Below are positions 33,342 to 42,285 of a DNA stretch of 64,000 nt, one piece after another; position 1 is the first letter of the stretch, and each line of letters begins with the position of its first letter. The DNA lies in assembly GCF_022637395.1 (NCBI RefSeq), contig NZ_CP093337.1:2154001-2218000 (forward strand), given 5' to 3'. Source of the stretch: Shinella sp. H4-D48. Lineage in GTDB: Bacteria > Pseudomonadota > Alphaproteobacteria > Rhizobiales > Rhizobiaceae. The notes below the pieces were generated by a model. That model had not been told where the DNA came from, did no database searches, and was given only the letters and a program-made list of their open reading frames with translations. The position numbers and the translations under genes were made by a program.

Positions 33342-35597
33342 TCAGGCCACGCGACGGCCCGGATTGTGGGGCGGTTCCCCAGTCTCGCCGGTCATCAGCA
33401 GGATGTCGCTGTAACCCGCCTCGTCGAAGGCGCCAATGAGTTTGACGACCTCGTCCTCGTCCGCACCCGGCAGCGAGAGAATGACATCCGTCTCCCGATC
33501 GCGAGTCAGGCGGCGCACGCCCTCCACTTCGGCCGGGCCGCATTCCACGATCACGGTGTCATAGGCGTCCGACAGCGCGTCGATCACCATGGCCAGCCGG
33601 TCGATACCGCGCATGGCGCGCCGGATATTCGCATTGCCGCGCGGGATGACATGGGCAGGGGAAAGGCGGTCGCCGTGGATGATGTCACCGAAGGCGGCTT
33701 CGCCGACCAGCAGGTCGGTAATCCCCGCAAGATGAACGGACTCCGCCATCAGGCGCGTCGGGCAGGCCGACCCGGTCAGGTCGATGATGAGCGTGCGGCG
33801 GTGCTTCTGCGCGATACGGCGCGCCAGCATGACGGCAGCGGTCGAGCCGCGATCACCCGACGGCGAAACGGAAATGGCCACGGAAATGTTGTTCTCGATC
33901 ATGTGCCGGGCGACGGCGTTGACCGAGAAATCGCCTTCATCCTCTTCACCGGCAGAGGTTTCGGCGGCAGCTGGCGCAAGCGTCGGCTCCACGTCTTCCT
34001 CGTCCTCCTCGACGGGACGGATGTCGGCGAGCAGCGACCGGGCGGGCACATTCATGTCCCGCACGGCGGCGTGGTCGACGCGGACGGCCTGTTCCCTGCG
34101 GGCGAACGGCGGCCGCTCGAGCGCGACATCGGTCTCGGCGTCGTCCTCCTCCTCCTCCTCTTCGCGGCGGCGGACGGGTGTTGCCACCGTGCCGACCGGC
34201 TTCAGCGCGCGGCCGCTGAACAGTTCGGCGAGCAAAATGGCGATCGCGCTGAGTGCGAAGCCGGCAACGCCGCCGACAATGGTGATCGGAACGACCTTGG
34301 GGAAGGCAACTTCCGTCGGCTCGACGGCGGCGGAGATCACACGGGCATCGGCGGGTGTGGCGCCATCGCCTGTGCGCGAGGTCGCCTCGCGATATCGCGC
34401 AAGATAGGTTTCGAGCAGTTCACGCTGGGCTGCTGCCTCGCGCTCCAGCGCCTTGAGGCCGACTTCGTCCTCGCCGGCGCGCGCCGTATCCGCCTTCACC
34501 GTATTGAGTTGCTGGACGAGCTGCGTCTCGCGCAGACGCGCCGTCTTCGCCTCGTTTTCGAGGCTCGACAGGATCTTCTGGGTTTCCGATTTGATCTGCG
34601 CGCGAATACCGACGAGCTGCGAGCGCAGGCCCTTCAGCCTTGGATGCCCTTCCAGCAACGACGTCGACAGATCGGAAATCTGCCCCTGGATCTGCGCCTC
34701 GCTCTCCTTGAGACGCTGGATCATCTGAGAGCCGACGACTTCGGTCAACGTATCCGGCGCTCCGCCATTCTGCAGCACCGAGCGCACGCTTTCGGACCGC
34801 GCCTCGGCGGTCGCACGTTCGCCGCGCACGCGGGCAAGCTCGGTCGAGATGTCGTTGAGTTGGCGCACTGCAAAGGTCGAATTCTCGCCGGTCGGCAACA
34901 GGTCCGATTGCGAGCGATACTCGGCGACCTTCTGCTCGGCCTCGCGCACCTTTTCACGCAGGTTGACGATTTCGGGCTCCAGCCAGCGTGAGGCCTCGGA
35001 ATTCGTATCGAGCTTGGCGCCGCTTTGCAGCGACAGGTAGACCTTCGCCATCTCGTTGGGAATGGCAGCCGCAAGGCGCGGATCGCGCGAGGAGAACTCG
35101 ATGCCGATGACGCGCGACTTCTCCACCTGATAGACGACGAGCTTTTCGTTGAATTCCTTCAGCACACGCTCTTCCGGCGGCATATCGAGCGGGTTCTTTT
35201 TCAGGCCGAGCAGCACGAGCAAATCGGAAACGGCCGAGGGCTTGGAGGTCGGATCGAATTCCTCCAGTTCGTAGAGCTTCATGTTGCGCGCGACCTGCTT
35301 GATGAGGTCGGCGGATTTCAGCATCTGCACCTGGCTGGCGATGCCGAGTTCATCGAAGGCCGGCTGCTCCCTGCCCTGCGAACGGTCCTGGCCCGTCGTG
35401 AAGGCCGGCTCGCGAGTCTCGATGAGAAGGCGCGATTCACTCTTATAGGTCGGTGTGATGAGGTTTGCGGCGGCGAAGGCCACGCCGGCGCAAGCAACCG
35501 TCGCCAGCAGCACGCGCATGCGGTGCCGCCAGATCGCGCCGAAAAGGCCGCCAAGGTCGATATCGACATCCTGCTGGCTTCCGTGAACGCCCGACAT
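33342..35597 (-). CDS. GumC/Wzz-type polysaccharide co-polymerase with degenerate tyrosine-kinase-like domain
   Basis: A 751-residue inner-membrane protein that should set chain length and export of the polysaccharide. A Wzz domain follows membrane helix 1 (about 26-47). A long periplasmic coiled coil carries GumC-type repeats, and helix 2 lies at about 435-460. The cytoplasmic part has acidic runs near 479-490 and 529-538, then a domain like the BY-kinases. There the Walker A reads SPSGDRGST (about 578-586) with Gly instead of Lys, and Walker B reads VIVECG with Glu685 in place of Asp, so kinase activity is unlikely. No tyrosine-rich tail is present. ATG 35597 follows GGAGTAGGGAT. Divergent from the Wza-like gene. 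Confidence 0.87.
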   Translation of the reverse strand: MSGVHGSQQDVDIDLGGLFGAIWRHRMRVLLATVACAGVAFAAANLITPTYKSESRLLIETREPAFTTGQDRSQGREQPAFDELGIASQVQMLKSADLIKQVARNMKLYELEEFDPTSKPSAVSDLLVLLGLKKNPLDMPPEERVLKEFNEKLVVYQVEKSRVIGIEFSSRDPRLAAAIPNEMAKVYLSLQSGAKLDTNSEASRWLEPEIVNLREKVREAEQKVAEYRSQSDLLPTGENSTFAVRQLNDISTELARVRGERATAEARSESVRSVLQNGGAPDTLTEVVGSQMIQRLKESEAQIQGQISDLSTSLLEGHPRLKGLRSQLVGIRAQIKSETQKILSSLENEAKTARLRETQLVQQLNTVKADTARAGEDEVGLKALEREAAAQRELLETYLARYREATSRTGDGATPADARVISAAVEPTEVAFPKVVPITIVGGVAGFALSAIAILLAELFSGRALKPVGTVATPVRRREEEEEEDDAETDVALERPPFARREQAVRVDHAAVRDMNVPARSLLADIRPVEEDEEDVEPTLAPAAAETSAGEEDEGDFSVNAVARHMIENNISVAISVSPSGDRGSTAAVMLARRIAQKHRRTLIIDLTGSACPTRLMAESVHLAGITDLLVGEAAFGDIIHGDRLSPAHVIPRGNANIRRAMRGIDRLAMVIDALSDAYDTVIVECGPAEVEGVRRLTRDRETDVILSLPGADEDEVVKLIGAFDEAGYSDILLMTGETGEPPHNPGRRVA

Positions 35598-35671
35598 ATC
35601 CCTACTCCAAACCGACGATTTCCGCGCACGGTAAACAAATATGGTAACCCAAGCGTTAACCATCCTGAGTT

Positions 35672-35699
35672 GCGCAAACGGGAAAATATACTTTTGCGC
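35672..35699. promoter_or_regulatory. Inverted repeat in the GumC/Wza divergent promoter region
   Basis: GCGCAAA (35672-35678) and TTTGCGC (35693-35699) are 7-base complementary arms two helical turns apart, flanking an AT-rich centre with GGAAAATATAC. The 195-base region drives polysaccharide genes in both directions, so a shared regulator site is plausible. No regulator was identified. Confidence 0.28.
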
Positions 35700-35792
35700 G
35701 ATTTGGTGCGCGATATCGCGGGAATATTTACCGGCCATTAACCCTAACGGATGGATAACGGAGACCACACTCTGATTTGCGGGACTGAGCGA

Positions 35793-36368
35793 ATGACGTT
35801 CGCAACGATCAACAAGGGCTTGCTGCTTGCGCTGGCGCTTATCGTGCCGGCCGTTGCCGGTTGCAGCGGATATCGTCCTGCCCCGAAGGCCTTCCATGAG
35901 GCAACGATCCAGCCCTACCGCCTCGACAGCGGTGATCGCCTGCGCGTGACCGTCTTCGAACAGGCGGGCCTGTCCAACACCTATACGATCGACCAGGCCG
36001 GCTATCTCGCCTTCCCGCTCATCGGCGCGGTGCCGGCACGCGGCCAGACCATTCAGGAACTTGAAAGCATTATCGCCGCGAAGCTGCGCCAAGGCTACCT
36101 GCGCGATCCTGATGTCTCCATCGAGGTCGATCGCTACCGGTCGATCTATATCATGGGCGAAGTCGGTCAGGCGGGGCAGTACAGCTATGTCGCAGGCATG
36201 ACCATTCAGAACGCCATCGCGGTCGCCGGCGGGTTTTCGCCGCGCGCCAACCAGCGCGACGTGGACGTGACGCGCAAGATCAACGGCAAGATCGTCACGG
36301 GCCGTGTCTCCATCTCCGATCCTATCCTGGCCGGCGACACGATCTATGTTCGTGAACGGCTGTTCTGA
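35793..36368 (+). CDS. Polysaccharide export lipoprotein (Wza/OtnA type)
   Basis: A 191-residue polysaccharide biosynthesis/export protein, the outer-membrane channel partner of the co-polymerase. A lipoprotein signal (VPAVAGC, lipobox cysteine at residue 24) is followed by the Poly_export domain (YRLDSGDRLRVTVFEQ) and a SLBB-like domain (IYIMGEVGQAGQYSYVAGMTI). It is short for Wza and lacks the C-terminal pore helix of E. coli Wza, like many rhizobial homologues. The ATG at 35793 gives the best signal peptide; an in-frame ATG at 35751 would add 14 polar residues. The GT4 gene follows after 5 bases. Confidence 0.87.
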   Translation: MTFATINKGLLLALALIVPAVAGCSGYRPAPKAFHEATIQPYRLDSGDRLRVTVFEQAGLSNTYTIDQAGYLAFPLIGAVPARGQTIQELESIIAAKLRQGYLRDPDVSIEVDRYRSIYIMGEVGQAGQYSYVAGMTIQNAIAVAGGFSPRANQRDVDVTRKINGKIVTGRVSISDPILAGDTIYVRERLF

Positions 36369-36373
36369 GCATC

Positions 36374-37561
36374 ATGGCGGACGATGGGCCTCTGCGCATC
36401 ATTCACTGCTTCCGTTCCCCCATCGGTGGAATCTTCCGTCATGTGCGTGACCTTGCCGAATTTCACACGAAGGCCGGGCATGACGTCGGCATCATCTGCG
36501 ACAGCCTCACGGGCGGTTCATTCGAGGATGCGCTTTTCGACGAAATCCGCCCCTATCTTTCGCTCGGCCTCGTGCGCATGCCCATCAGCCGGTCCGTCGA
36601 CCTTCGCGACATCGGCGCATTTCGGAAAAGCTACCATGAAATAAAAGGTTTGCAGCCGGATGTCCTGCACGGGCACGGCGCCAAGGGTGGCGCCATTGCC
36701 CGGCTCATCGGCTCAGCCCTGCGGGTGAACAGGTATCGCGTAGCCCGCCTCTATTCGCCGCATGGCGGCAGCCTGCACTATACCAGCCGCACGGTGGCGG
36801 GACTGGCAATCCTCGCAGCCGAACGGCTGCTGGAGCGGCGCGGTGACGCCCTCACCTTCGTCTGCGACTACGAGCGCGACGCCTATATCGCCCGTGTCGG
36901 CAAGCCGCGCGTGCGCGCCGAACGCATCTACAACGGTATTCACGACCGGGACTTCGACATCGTCTATCCCCGCGAGGATGCCGTCGATTTCCTCTATATC
37001 GGCATGTTGCGCGATCTTAAGGGTCCGGATGTTTTCATCGATGCCTTCGCCCAGACCGAGCGACGCGTCGGTCGGCCGCTTTCGGCGCTGATCATAGGCG
37101 ACGGGCCGGACAGGGCGAAATACGAGCGGCGCATCGTGGAGAGCGGGCTGGGGCGCCGCATCGGCCTGCTACCGGCCATGAAGGCGCAGGAAGCCTTCGC
37201 GCTCGCCCGCACCGTGGTCGTACCCTCCCGTGCCGAAGCGCTCCCCTATATCGTACTGGAAGCGATCGCCGCCGGGCGGCCCGTCATCGCCAGCCGCGTC
37301 GGCGGCATTCCGGAAGTGCTGGGCCGCGACAGTCCCGTGCTGACGGAACCGGGCGATGCGGCCTCGCTCGCCACGGTGATGACCAAGGCGATGAACGATC
37401 CGCTCTGGCTCCGCAAGGCGATGCCGGAGCCCGTCGCGTTCAGGAAGACCTTTTCCGCCAGAACCATGTCGGATGCCCTGCTTGCGCTTTACCGGGACAT
37501 TCTCGGCACTCAGAGTGCCAGAATGCGTCCGATCGGCGAGCCCCGCGTCGGTCAACCGTAA
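36374..37561 (+). CDS. Glycosyltransferase family 4
   Basis: A 395-residue GT-B fold retaining glycosyltransferase. The acceptor-side N-terminal domain contains IGGIFRHVRDLAEFH and VLHGHGAKGGAIARL. The donor domain has FLYIGMLRDLKGPDVFI and the GT4 signature EAIAAGRPVIASRVGGIPE. It should add a sugar from a nucleotide donor to the lipid-linked repeat unit on the inner face of the membrane; donor and linkage are unknown. It lies 5 bases after the export lipoprotein gene and 55 bases before the initiating transferase gene, in one probable transcript. The GT4 gene ending this cluster is a distant relative with the same HGHxSKAGA-type motif. Confidence 0.87.
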   Translation: MADDGPLRIIHCFRSPIGGIFRHVRDLAEFHTKAGHDVGIICDSLTGGSFEDALFDEIRPYLSLGLVRMPISRSVDLRDIGAFRKSYHEIKGLQPDVLHGHGAKGGAIARLIGSALRVNRYRVARLYSPHGGSLHYTSRTVAGLAILAAERLLERRGDALTFVCDYERDAYIARVGKPRVRAERIYNGIHDRDFDIVYPREDAVDFLYIGMLRDLKGPDVFIDAFAQTERRVGRPLSALIIGDGPDRAKYERRIVESGLGRRIGLLPAMKAQEAFALARTVVVPSRAEALPYIVLEAIAAGRPVIASRVGGIPEVLGRDSPVLTEPGDAASLATVMTKAMNDPLWLRKAMPEPVAFRKTFSARTMSDALLALYRDILGTQSARMRPIGEPRVGQP

Positions 37562-37616
37562 ACGTTTCTTAGGGGCTTCATGCTATCTGAGGCTGAAAGC
37601 CTGCTGAGGTACAGCC

Positions 37617-39173
37617 ATGAACCAGATCCAGCCGCCCGACTCCTTCGATCCGGATGCCCTGCGCCGCAAGGTGTCGGAAATCCGTACGCTTTCGCAGGAA
37701 CCGCAGTCGGGCGACGAGGAAACGGTCGAGCTCAATCCGCTCGCGCGCAAGATCGCCCAGCAGTTCCGCGTCGATACCTTCTCCCCCTCCATGATCACGG
37801 GCCTGCTCCGGCTTTGTGAATTCGTCATGCTGCTGGTCATAGGCTACGCCATCCACGCCTTCTATGTCGGCATCGGACTGACAGGATTCTACGCGCTGGT
37901 GATGTTCGGCGGCGCGGCCGTTGGCGTGCTTACGCTTCAGCTGGCCGACACGTATCAGGTTCCGTCGCTCAGATCGCCGCTGCGCATGATTCCGCGAATC
38001 CTGGCCGCATGGGCCGCCGCCTTCGCCATCATGGCGCTGATGGTGTTCTTCTTCAAATCCGGGCAGCATTACTCGCGAATCTGGTTCGTGTCCTGGTTCG
38101 CCGTGGGCGCCGTCTATCTCATCGTCGAGCGTCACATCATCGCCTATGCGATCCGCCGCTGGGCGCGCAACGGCACCATGGAGCGGCGCGCCGTCATCGT
38201 CGGCGGCGGTGAACCCGCAAAGGAGCTTATCCGCACGCTGGAACTGCAGCCGGAAAACGACATCCGTATCTGTGGCATCTTCGACGACCGAGACGAGCGC
38301 CGTTCGCCTTCGGTCATCGCCGGCTATCCCAAGCTCGGCAACGTCGCGGAACTCGTGGAATTCGCCCGTCTCGCGCGCATCGACATGCTGATCATCTCAC
38401 TGCCGCTCTCGGCGGAAGCGCGCATCCTGACGCTGCTCAAGAAGCTCTGGGTGCTGCCGGTCGACATTCGCCTTGCCGCGCATGCCAAGGGCCTGCGCTT
38501 CCGCCCGCGCAGCTACTCGCAGGTCGGCAGCATGCCGATGCTCGACATCTTCGACAAGCCCATCGCCGATTGGGACAACGTCGCCAAGCGCATCTTCGAC
38601 CTGTTCTTCAGCGTCCTAGCGCTCGTCCTGCTCTGGCCGGTCATGCTGGGCGCGGCCATTGCCGTCAAGCTCTCGTCGCCGGGCCCGATCATCTTCAAGC
38701 AGAAGCGCCACGGCTTCAACAACGAGATCATCGACGTCTACAAGTTCCGCTCGATGTACACGCATCTCTCCGACCCCTCGGCCCGCGCCGCCGTCACGAA
38801 AGGCGATCCGCGCGTCACCCCGATCGGCCGCTTCCTGCGCAAGTCCTCGATCGACGAACTGCCGCAGCTGTTCAACGTGCTGAAGGGAGAGCTTTCGCTG
38901 GTCGGCCCGCGCCCGCACGCCGTGCAGGCGCAGTCGCACGACCGCAAATATGTCGATGTGGTCGACGGCTACTTCGCCCGCCACCGCGTCAAGCCCGGCG
39001 TCACCGGCTGGGCGCAGATCAACGGCTGGCGCGGCGAGATCGACCATGACGACAAGATCCGCTTCCGCACGGAATTCGATCTCCACTACATCGAGAACTG
39101 GTCGCTCTGGCTGGATCTCAAGATCCTGTTCCTAACGCCCTTCCGGCTGCTCAACACGGAAAACGCCTATTGA
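37617..39173 (+). CDS. Undecaprenyl-phosphate sugar phosphotransferase (WcaJ/ExoY type)
   Basis: A 518-residue polyprenyl glycosylphosphotransferase that starts the repeat unit by putting a sugar-1-phosphate, usually glucose or galactose, on undecaprenyl phosphate. It has an N-terminal disordered region, four to five membrane helices (about 60-185), a CoA_binding_3-like Rossmann domain (AVIVGGGEPAKELI) and a C-terminal bacterial sugar transferase domain with KRIFDLFFSVLAL, SSPGPIIFKQKRHG, VYKFRSMY, RKSSIDELPQLFNVL and LVGPRPHAV. Length and order fit the WcaJ family. GAGGTACAGCC precedes the ATG. The next gene overlaps its stop codon. Confidence 0.9.
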   Translation: MNQIQPPDSFDPDALRRKVSEIRTLSQEPQSGDEETVELNPLARKIAQQFRVDTFSPSMITGLLRLCEFVMLLVIGYAIHAFYVGIGLTGFYALVMFGGAAVGVLTLQLADTYQVPSLRSPLRMIPRILAAWAAAFAIMALMVFFFKSGQHYSRIWFVSWFAVGAVYLIVERHIIAYAIRRWARNGTMERRAVIVGGGEPAKELIRTLELQPENDIRICGIFDDRDERRSPSVIAGYPKLGNVAELVEFARLARIDMLIISLPLSAEARILTLLKKLWVLPVDIRLAAHAKGLRFRPRSYSQVGSMPMLDIFDKPIADWDNVAKRIFDLFFSVLALVLLWPVMLGAAIAVKLSSPGPIIFKQKRHGFNNEIIDVYKFRSMYTHLSDPSARAAVTKGDPRVTPIGRFLRKSSIDELPQLFNVLKGELSLVGPRPHAVQAQSHDRKYVDVVDGYFARHRVKPGVTGWAQINGWRGEIDHDDKIRFRTEFDLHYIENWSLWLDLKILFLTPFRLLNTENAY

Positions 39174-40414
39174 GCGACGCGGCCCTCCCCTATGCCCCGC
39201 CCTTCCGGCCGCAGCTTGCGGCCATCGGCGTGTTCGGCTCGATGCTGGTCGCGGTCGGTGTCTTCCTGTCCGGCTTCGTCATGAGCGAGCCGGCCCCCTA
39301 TGAGCTGTTCATGGCGGGGCTCATCGGCCTCTGGGCCATCGTCGGACTGCGCATCTCGCGCGGCGTGGCGCCCCTGCTCGTTCTGCTCGTGACCTTCAAT
39401 GTCGGCGGCATGCTTTCGCTGACCGTGATGGACGATCTGGCCGGCGGGCCGATGTATGTCGCCGTCTCGCTGTTCCTGGCGCTTTCCAGCGTCTTCTTCG
39501 CGGCCATCGTCGAGGCCCGCCATTCGCGGCTCGAGCTCATCTTCCGTGCCTGGGTCGCCGGCGCGCTCATCACGTCCATCCTCGGCATCCTCGGCTATTT
39601 CCATGCCTTTCCCGGGGCGGAAGCCTTCACGCTCTACGACCGCGCCAAGGGTGCCTTCCAGGACCCGAACGTCTTCGGACCCTATCTCGTTGCGCCATCG
39701 CTCTATCTCATGCACGGCCTGCTTTCCGGCCGCATTCTCGGTGCACCGCTGAAGATCGTTGGCGTGCTGATTCTGGCGCTCGGCGTCTTCCTGTCGTTCT
39801 CGCGCGCGGCCTGGGCGCTCTACCTGTTCTCGGTGGTGGCGCTGGTCTTCATCATGCTGCTGAAGGAGCGAACCGGCGCCTTCCGGCTGAAGATCCTCAT
39901 CCTCAGCATCTCGGCGGCCGGCCTCATGGTGGTCGCGCTGCTCGTCGCGCTACAGTTCGACAAGGTCGCGGACCTCTTCTCCAACCGCACCCAGCTCGTG
40001 CAGGATTATGACGGCGGGCATCTCGGCCGCTTCGACCGCCACCGCATCGGCTTCCTCATGTCCATGGAAAATCCGCTCGGCATCGGCCCCATGGTGTTCA
40101 GCAAGATCTTTCCGGAAGACGAGCACAATATCTGGCTGAAATCGCTGACCAGCTACGGCTGGCTCGGCTTCCTCTGCTACGTCTCCCTCATCGCCTGGAC
40201 ACTCAGCGCCGGTTTCAAATATCTGCTGCGCAACCGACCGTGGCAGCCCTATCTGATGATCGCGCTCATCACCATCGTCGGCCACAGCGTGATCGGATTC
40301 GTCATCGATACCGATCACTGGAGACACTTCTACCTGCTGCTCGGCATCCTCTGGGGCTGCTTCGCGCTCGAGCGGCGCCACAACCTGCGCACCGTCAGAG
40401 GCGCCGCCGCCTGA
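39170..40414 (+). CDS. O-antigen ligase/polymerase (Wzy/WaaL-like) family membrane protein
   Basis: A 414-residue inner-membrane protein with about ten to twelve helices and a large periplasmic loop. The Wzy_C-like core reads FLSFSRAAWALY followed, after the loop, by NPLGIGPMVF and EDEHNIWLKSLTSYGWLG, typical of O-antigen ligase-type proteins. In this cluster it is most likely the polymerase that joins repeat units in the periplasm. It starts with TTG at 39170, overlapping the TGA of the preceding gene (TTGA), so translational coupling is expected. An ATG start would remove the first helix. Confidence 0.85.
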   Translation: MSDAALPYAPPFRPQLAAIGVFGSMLVAVGVFLSGFVMSEPAPYELFMAGLIGLWAIVGLRISRGVAPLLVLLVTFNVGGMLSLTVMDDLAGGPMYVAVSLFLALSSVFFAAIVEARHSRLELIFRAWVAGALITSILGILGYFHAFPGAEAFTLYDRAKGAFQDPNVFGPYLVAPSLYLMHGLLSGRILGAPLKIVGVLILALGVFLSFSRAAWALYLFSVVALVFIMLLKERTGAFRLKILILSISAAGLMVVALLVALQFDKVADLFSNRTQLVQDYDGGHLGRFDRHRIGFLMSMENPLGIGPMVFSKIFPEDEHNIWLKSLTSYGWLGFLCYVSLIAWTLSAGFKYLLRNRPWQPYLMIALITIVGHSVIGFVIDTDHWRHFYLLLGILWGCFALERRHNLRTVRGAAA

Positions 40415-41568
40415 TGAACGCCACCGCGGCCCGCAGCCAACGATCCCTGCGCCTCCTGCAGGTGCTTGAACCGAGCGGTGGCGGCTCCGGCCGGCATTTC
40501 ATCGATCTGTGCCGGGGCATGCAGGCGCGCGGCCACAGCGTGCATGCCATCTACTCCCCGGTCAGGGCGGAGGAACGGTTCGTCGCCGAACTCACCACAC
40601 TCGATCTCGCCGGCACCCATGTCGTGCCGATGAAACGGTCGCCGGGTCCGGCCGATTTCGGCGCCTGGCGTCAGCTGAATGGCGTCATGCGCCAGGCTGG
40701 CCCCTTCGACATCATTCACGGCCACAGCTCCAAGGCGGGCGCGCTCGCACGCCTGCGCCTGCCGGGACCGCATGTGCCGCGGGTCTACACGCCGCACGCG
40801 TTCCGCACGATGGATCCGGGGCTGGGCGAGTCCGGCCGGCGGATCTACGGCCTGATCGAGACGATGCTCGCACACATGCTGACAGATCGGTTGATATGCG
40901 TGTCCAAGGACGAATATGCGCATGCCCGCAGCCTTGGCATGCCGCGTGAAAAGCTCACCATCGTCGTCAACGGCGTCGAAACGCCGCCAGACGATACCCG
41001 TGCGAGGGTTCGCAAGGAGCTCGGCATACCCGCGGATGCGCTGCTCTACGGCTTCGTCGGTCGGCTCTGCCATCAGAAGGCGCCCGAACGGCTTGTCGCG
41101 GCCTTCGATCTGCTCGCCGGGCACCTGTCGCGCGCCCATCTTCTGATGATAGGCACCGGCGAGGCGCAGGAGGCGACGCGCAGCCGGATCGCGGCCAGCA
41201 GCCATGCCGGGCGCATGCATCTCACGACGCGCTTTGCCGGAGCCGAGGCGATGGCGGCGTTCGACGTTCTCGTCATGCCGAGCCGCTACGAGGCCATGTC
41301 CTATGTGATGCTGGAGGCCGCCGCCGCCGGCAAGCCGCTTGTCCTCACCGATGTCGGCGGCGCCTCTATGGTCTTGAAAGACAAACACAACGGCCTGCTG
41401 ATCGAAAACACCGACAACCCGGAACGGCTGGCCGGCGCGATGCTGCATCTTGGCAGCCCCGACCGCCTTGCGCGCTACACTGCCGCCGCCGTGGCCCGCA
41501 GCGGCGACTACGCATTGGAACGCATGATCGACGAAACCGAGGCGATCTATCGCAGCCTCGTCGCATGA
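40414..41568 (+). CDS. Glycosyltransferase family 4
   Basis: A 384-residue GT-B fold glycosyltransferase. It begins LRLLQVLEPSGGGSGRHFIDL, with IIHGHSSKAGALARL in the N-terminal domain, LLYGFVGRLCHQKAPERLV at the domain junction and the GT4 donor signature EAAAAGKPLVLTDVGGAS. The glutamates of the E-x7-E motif fall in SRYEAMSYVMLEA. It is the last gene of the cluster and probably adds a later sugar of the repeat unit. The ATG overlaps the previous stop codon by one base (TGATG). No clear terminator follows. Confidence 0.87.
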   Translation: MNATAARSQRSLRLLQVLEPSGGGSGRHFIDLCRGMQARGHSVHAIYSPVRAEERFVAELTTLDLAGTHVVPMKRSPGPADFGAWRQLNGVMRQAGPFDIIHGHSSKAGALARLRLPGPHVPRVYTPHAFRTMDPGLGESGRRIYGLIETMLAHMLTDRLICVSKDEYAHARSLGMPREKLTIVVNGVETPPDDTRARVRKELGIPADALLYGFVGRLCHQKAPERLVAAFDLLAGHLSRAHLLMIGTGEAQEATRSRIAASSHAGRMHLTTRFAGAEAMAAFDVLVMPSRYEAMSYVMLEAAAAGKPLVLTDVGGASMVLKDKHNGLLIENTDNPERLAGAMLHLGSPDRLARYTAAAVARSGDYALERMIDETEAIYRSLVA

Positions 41569-41707
41569 GAAGTGTGGTGCACGGCGCATATCATGCCGAT
41601 AAGAGCGCGGCGGCCGCATCGTTTTCCGACAACTCACCACTTTTGTTTGCAACGCCGATTTTTGGGCTTGCATCCAAAAGATCGAGACTATAGGGGTTTG
41701 CTCGGTC

Positions 41708-41784
<77 letters not shown>

Positions 41785-41891
41785 ATTTCCTTCCTCCCTC
41801 CATGCTTTCCTGCGGAACTTTCGCTCTTCACGCGCGTTCTTATGCCGCCGGCTCTTTTTGCCGGTTTCATCGGCAGCGAGAGGGTAGCGGA

Positions 41892-42143
41892 ATGGAAGAA
41901 GCAGGTATCGGTTGGATTGCGGCCATCATCATCGGCGGTATTGCGGGCTGGCTCGCGGAGCGTTTCATGAAGAGCGACATGGGCGTTCTGATGAACGTTC
42001 TCCTCGGCATCGTCGGCGCGGCCGTGGCAAACCTTCTGCTCGGGCTGATCGGTGTGTCGCTCGGCGGCTGGATCGGCTATCTTATCGCAGGTTTCATCGG
42101 TGCCTGCATCCTCATCGCATTGGCCAGAGCGATCCGGCGATAG
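41892..42143 (+). CDS. GlsB/YeaQ/YmgE family stress-response membrane protein
   Basis: An 83-residue membrane protein with three hydrophobic, glycine-rich helices. It fits the GlsB/YeaQ/YmgE (transglycosylase-associated) family: GWIAAIIIGGIAGWLAERFMK, MNVLLGIVGAAVANLLLGLIG and GWIGYLIAGFIGACILI. The family is linked to general stress in many bacteria but its molecular role is not known. ATG 41892 has GAGAGGGTAG upstream. It follows the tRNA by about 107 bases and is followed by its own terminator. Confidence 0.85.
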   Translation: MEEAGIGWIAAIIIGGIAGWLAERFMKSDMGVLMNVLLGIVGAAVANLLLGLIGVSLGGWIGYLIAGFIGACILIALARAIRR

Positions 42144-42164
42144 CGGAAACATGATTTTTTCAAA

Positions 42165-42194
42165 GCCGTCTCTCCCCCGGAGAGGCGGCTTTTT
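42165..42194 (+). terminator. Intrinsic terminator of the GlsB-family gene
   Basis: GCCGTCTCT, loop CCCCCGG, AGAGGCGGC: a 9-bp stem with one G-U pair, then TTTTT. It lies 22 bases after the stop codon. Confidence 0.8.
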
Positions 42195-42285
42195 CGTGCG
42201 AAAAAGGCCCGACCGAAGGCGTGCGGAGTCTTTTCGCGAAGCCGGCGCGGATTTTCTTGGTCAGGCGTACCGGATTCGGCTCTTT

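Noticed and set aside
32096-41568. Horizontally acquired surface-polysaccharide island
   Set aside because: GC content and codon use look like the rest of the window; a tRNA gene lies at one end, but no integrase or direct repeat of the tRNA end was seen.
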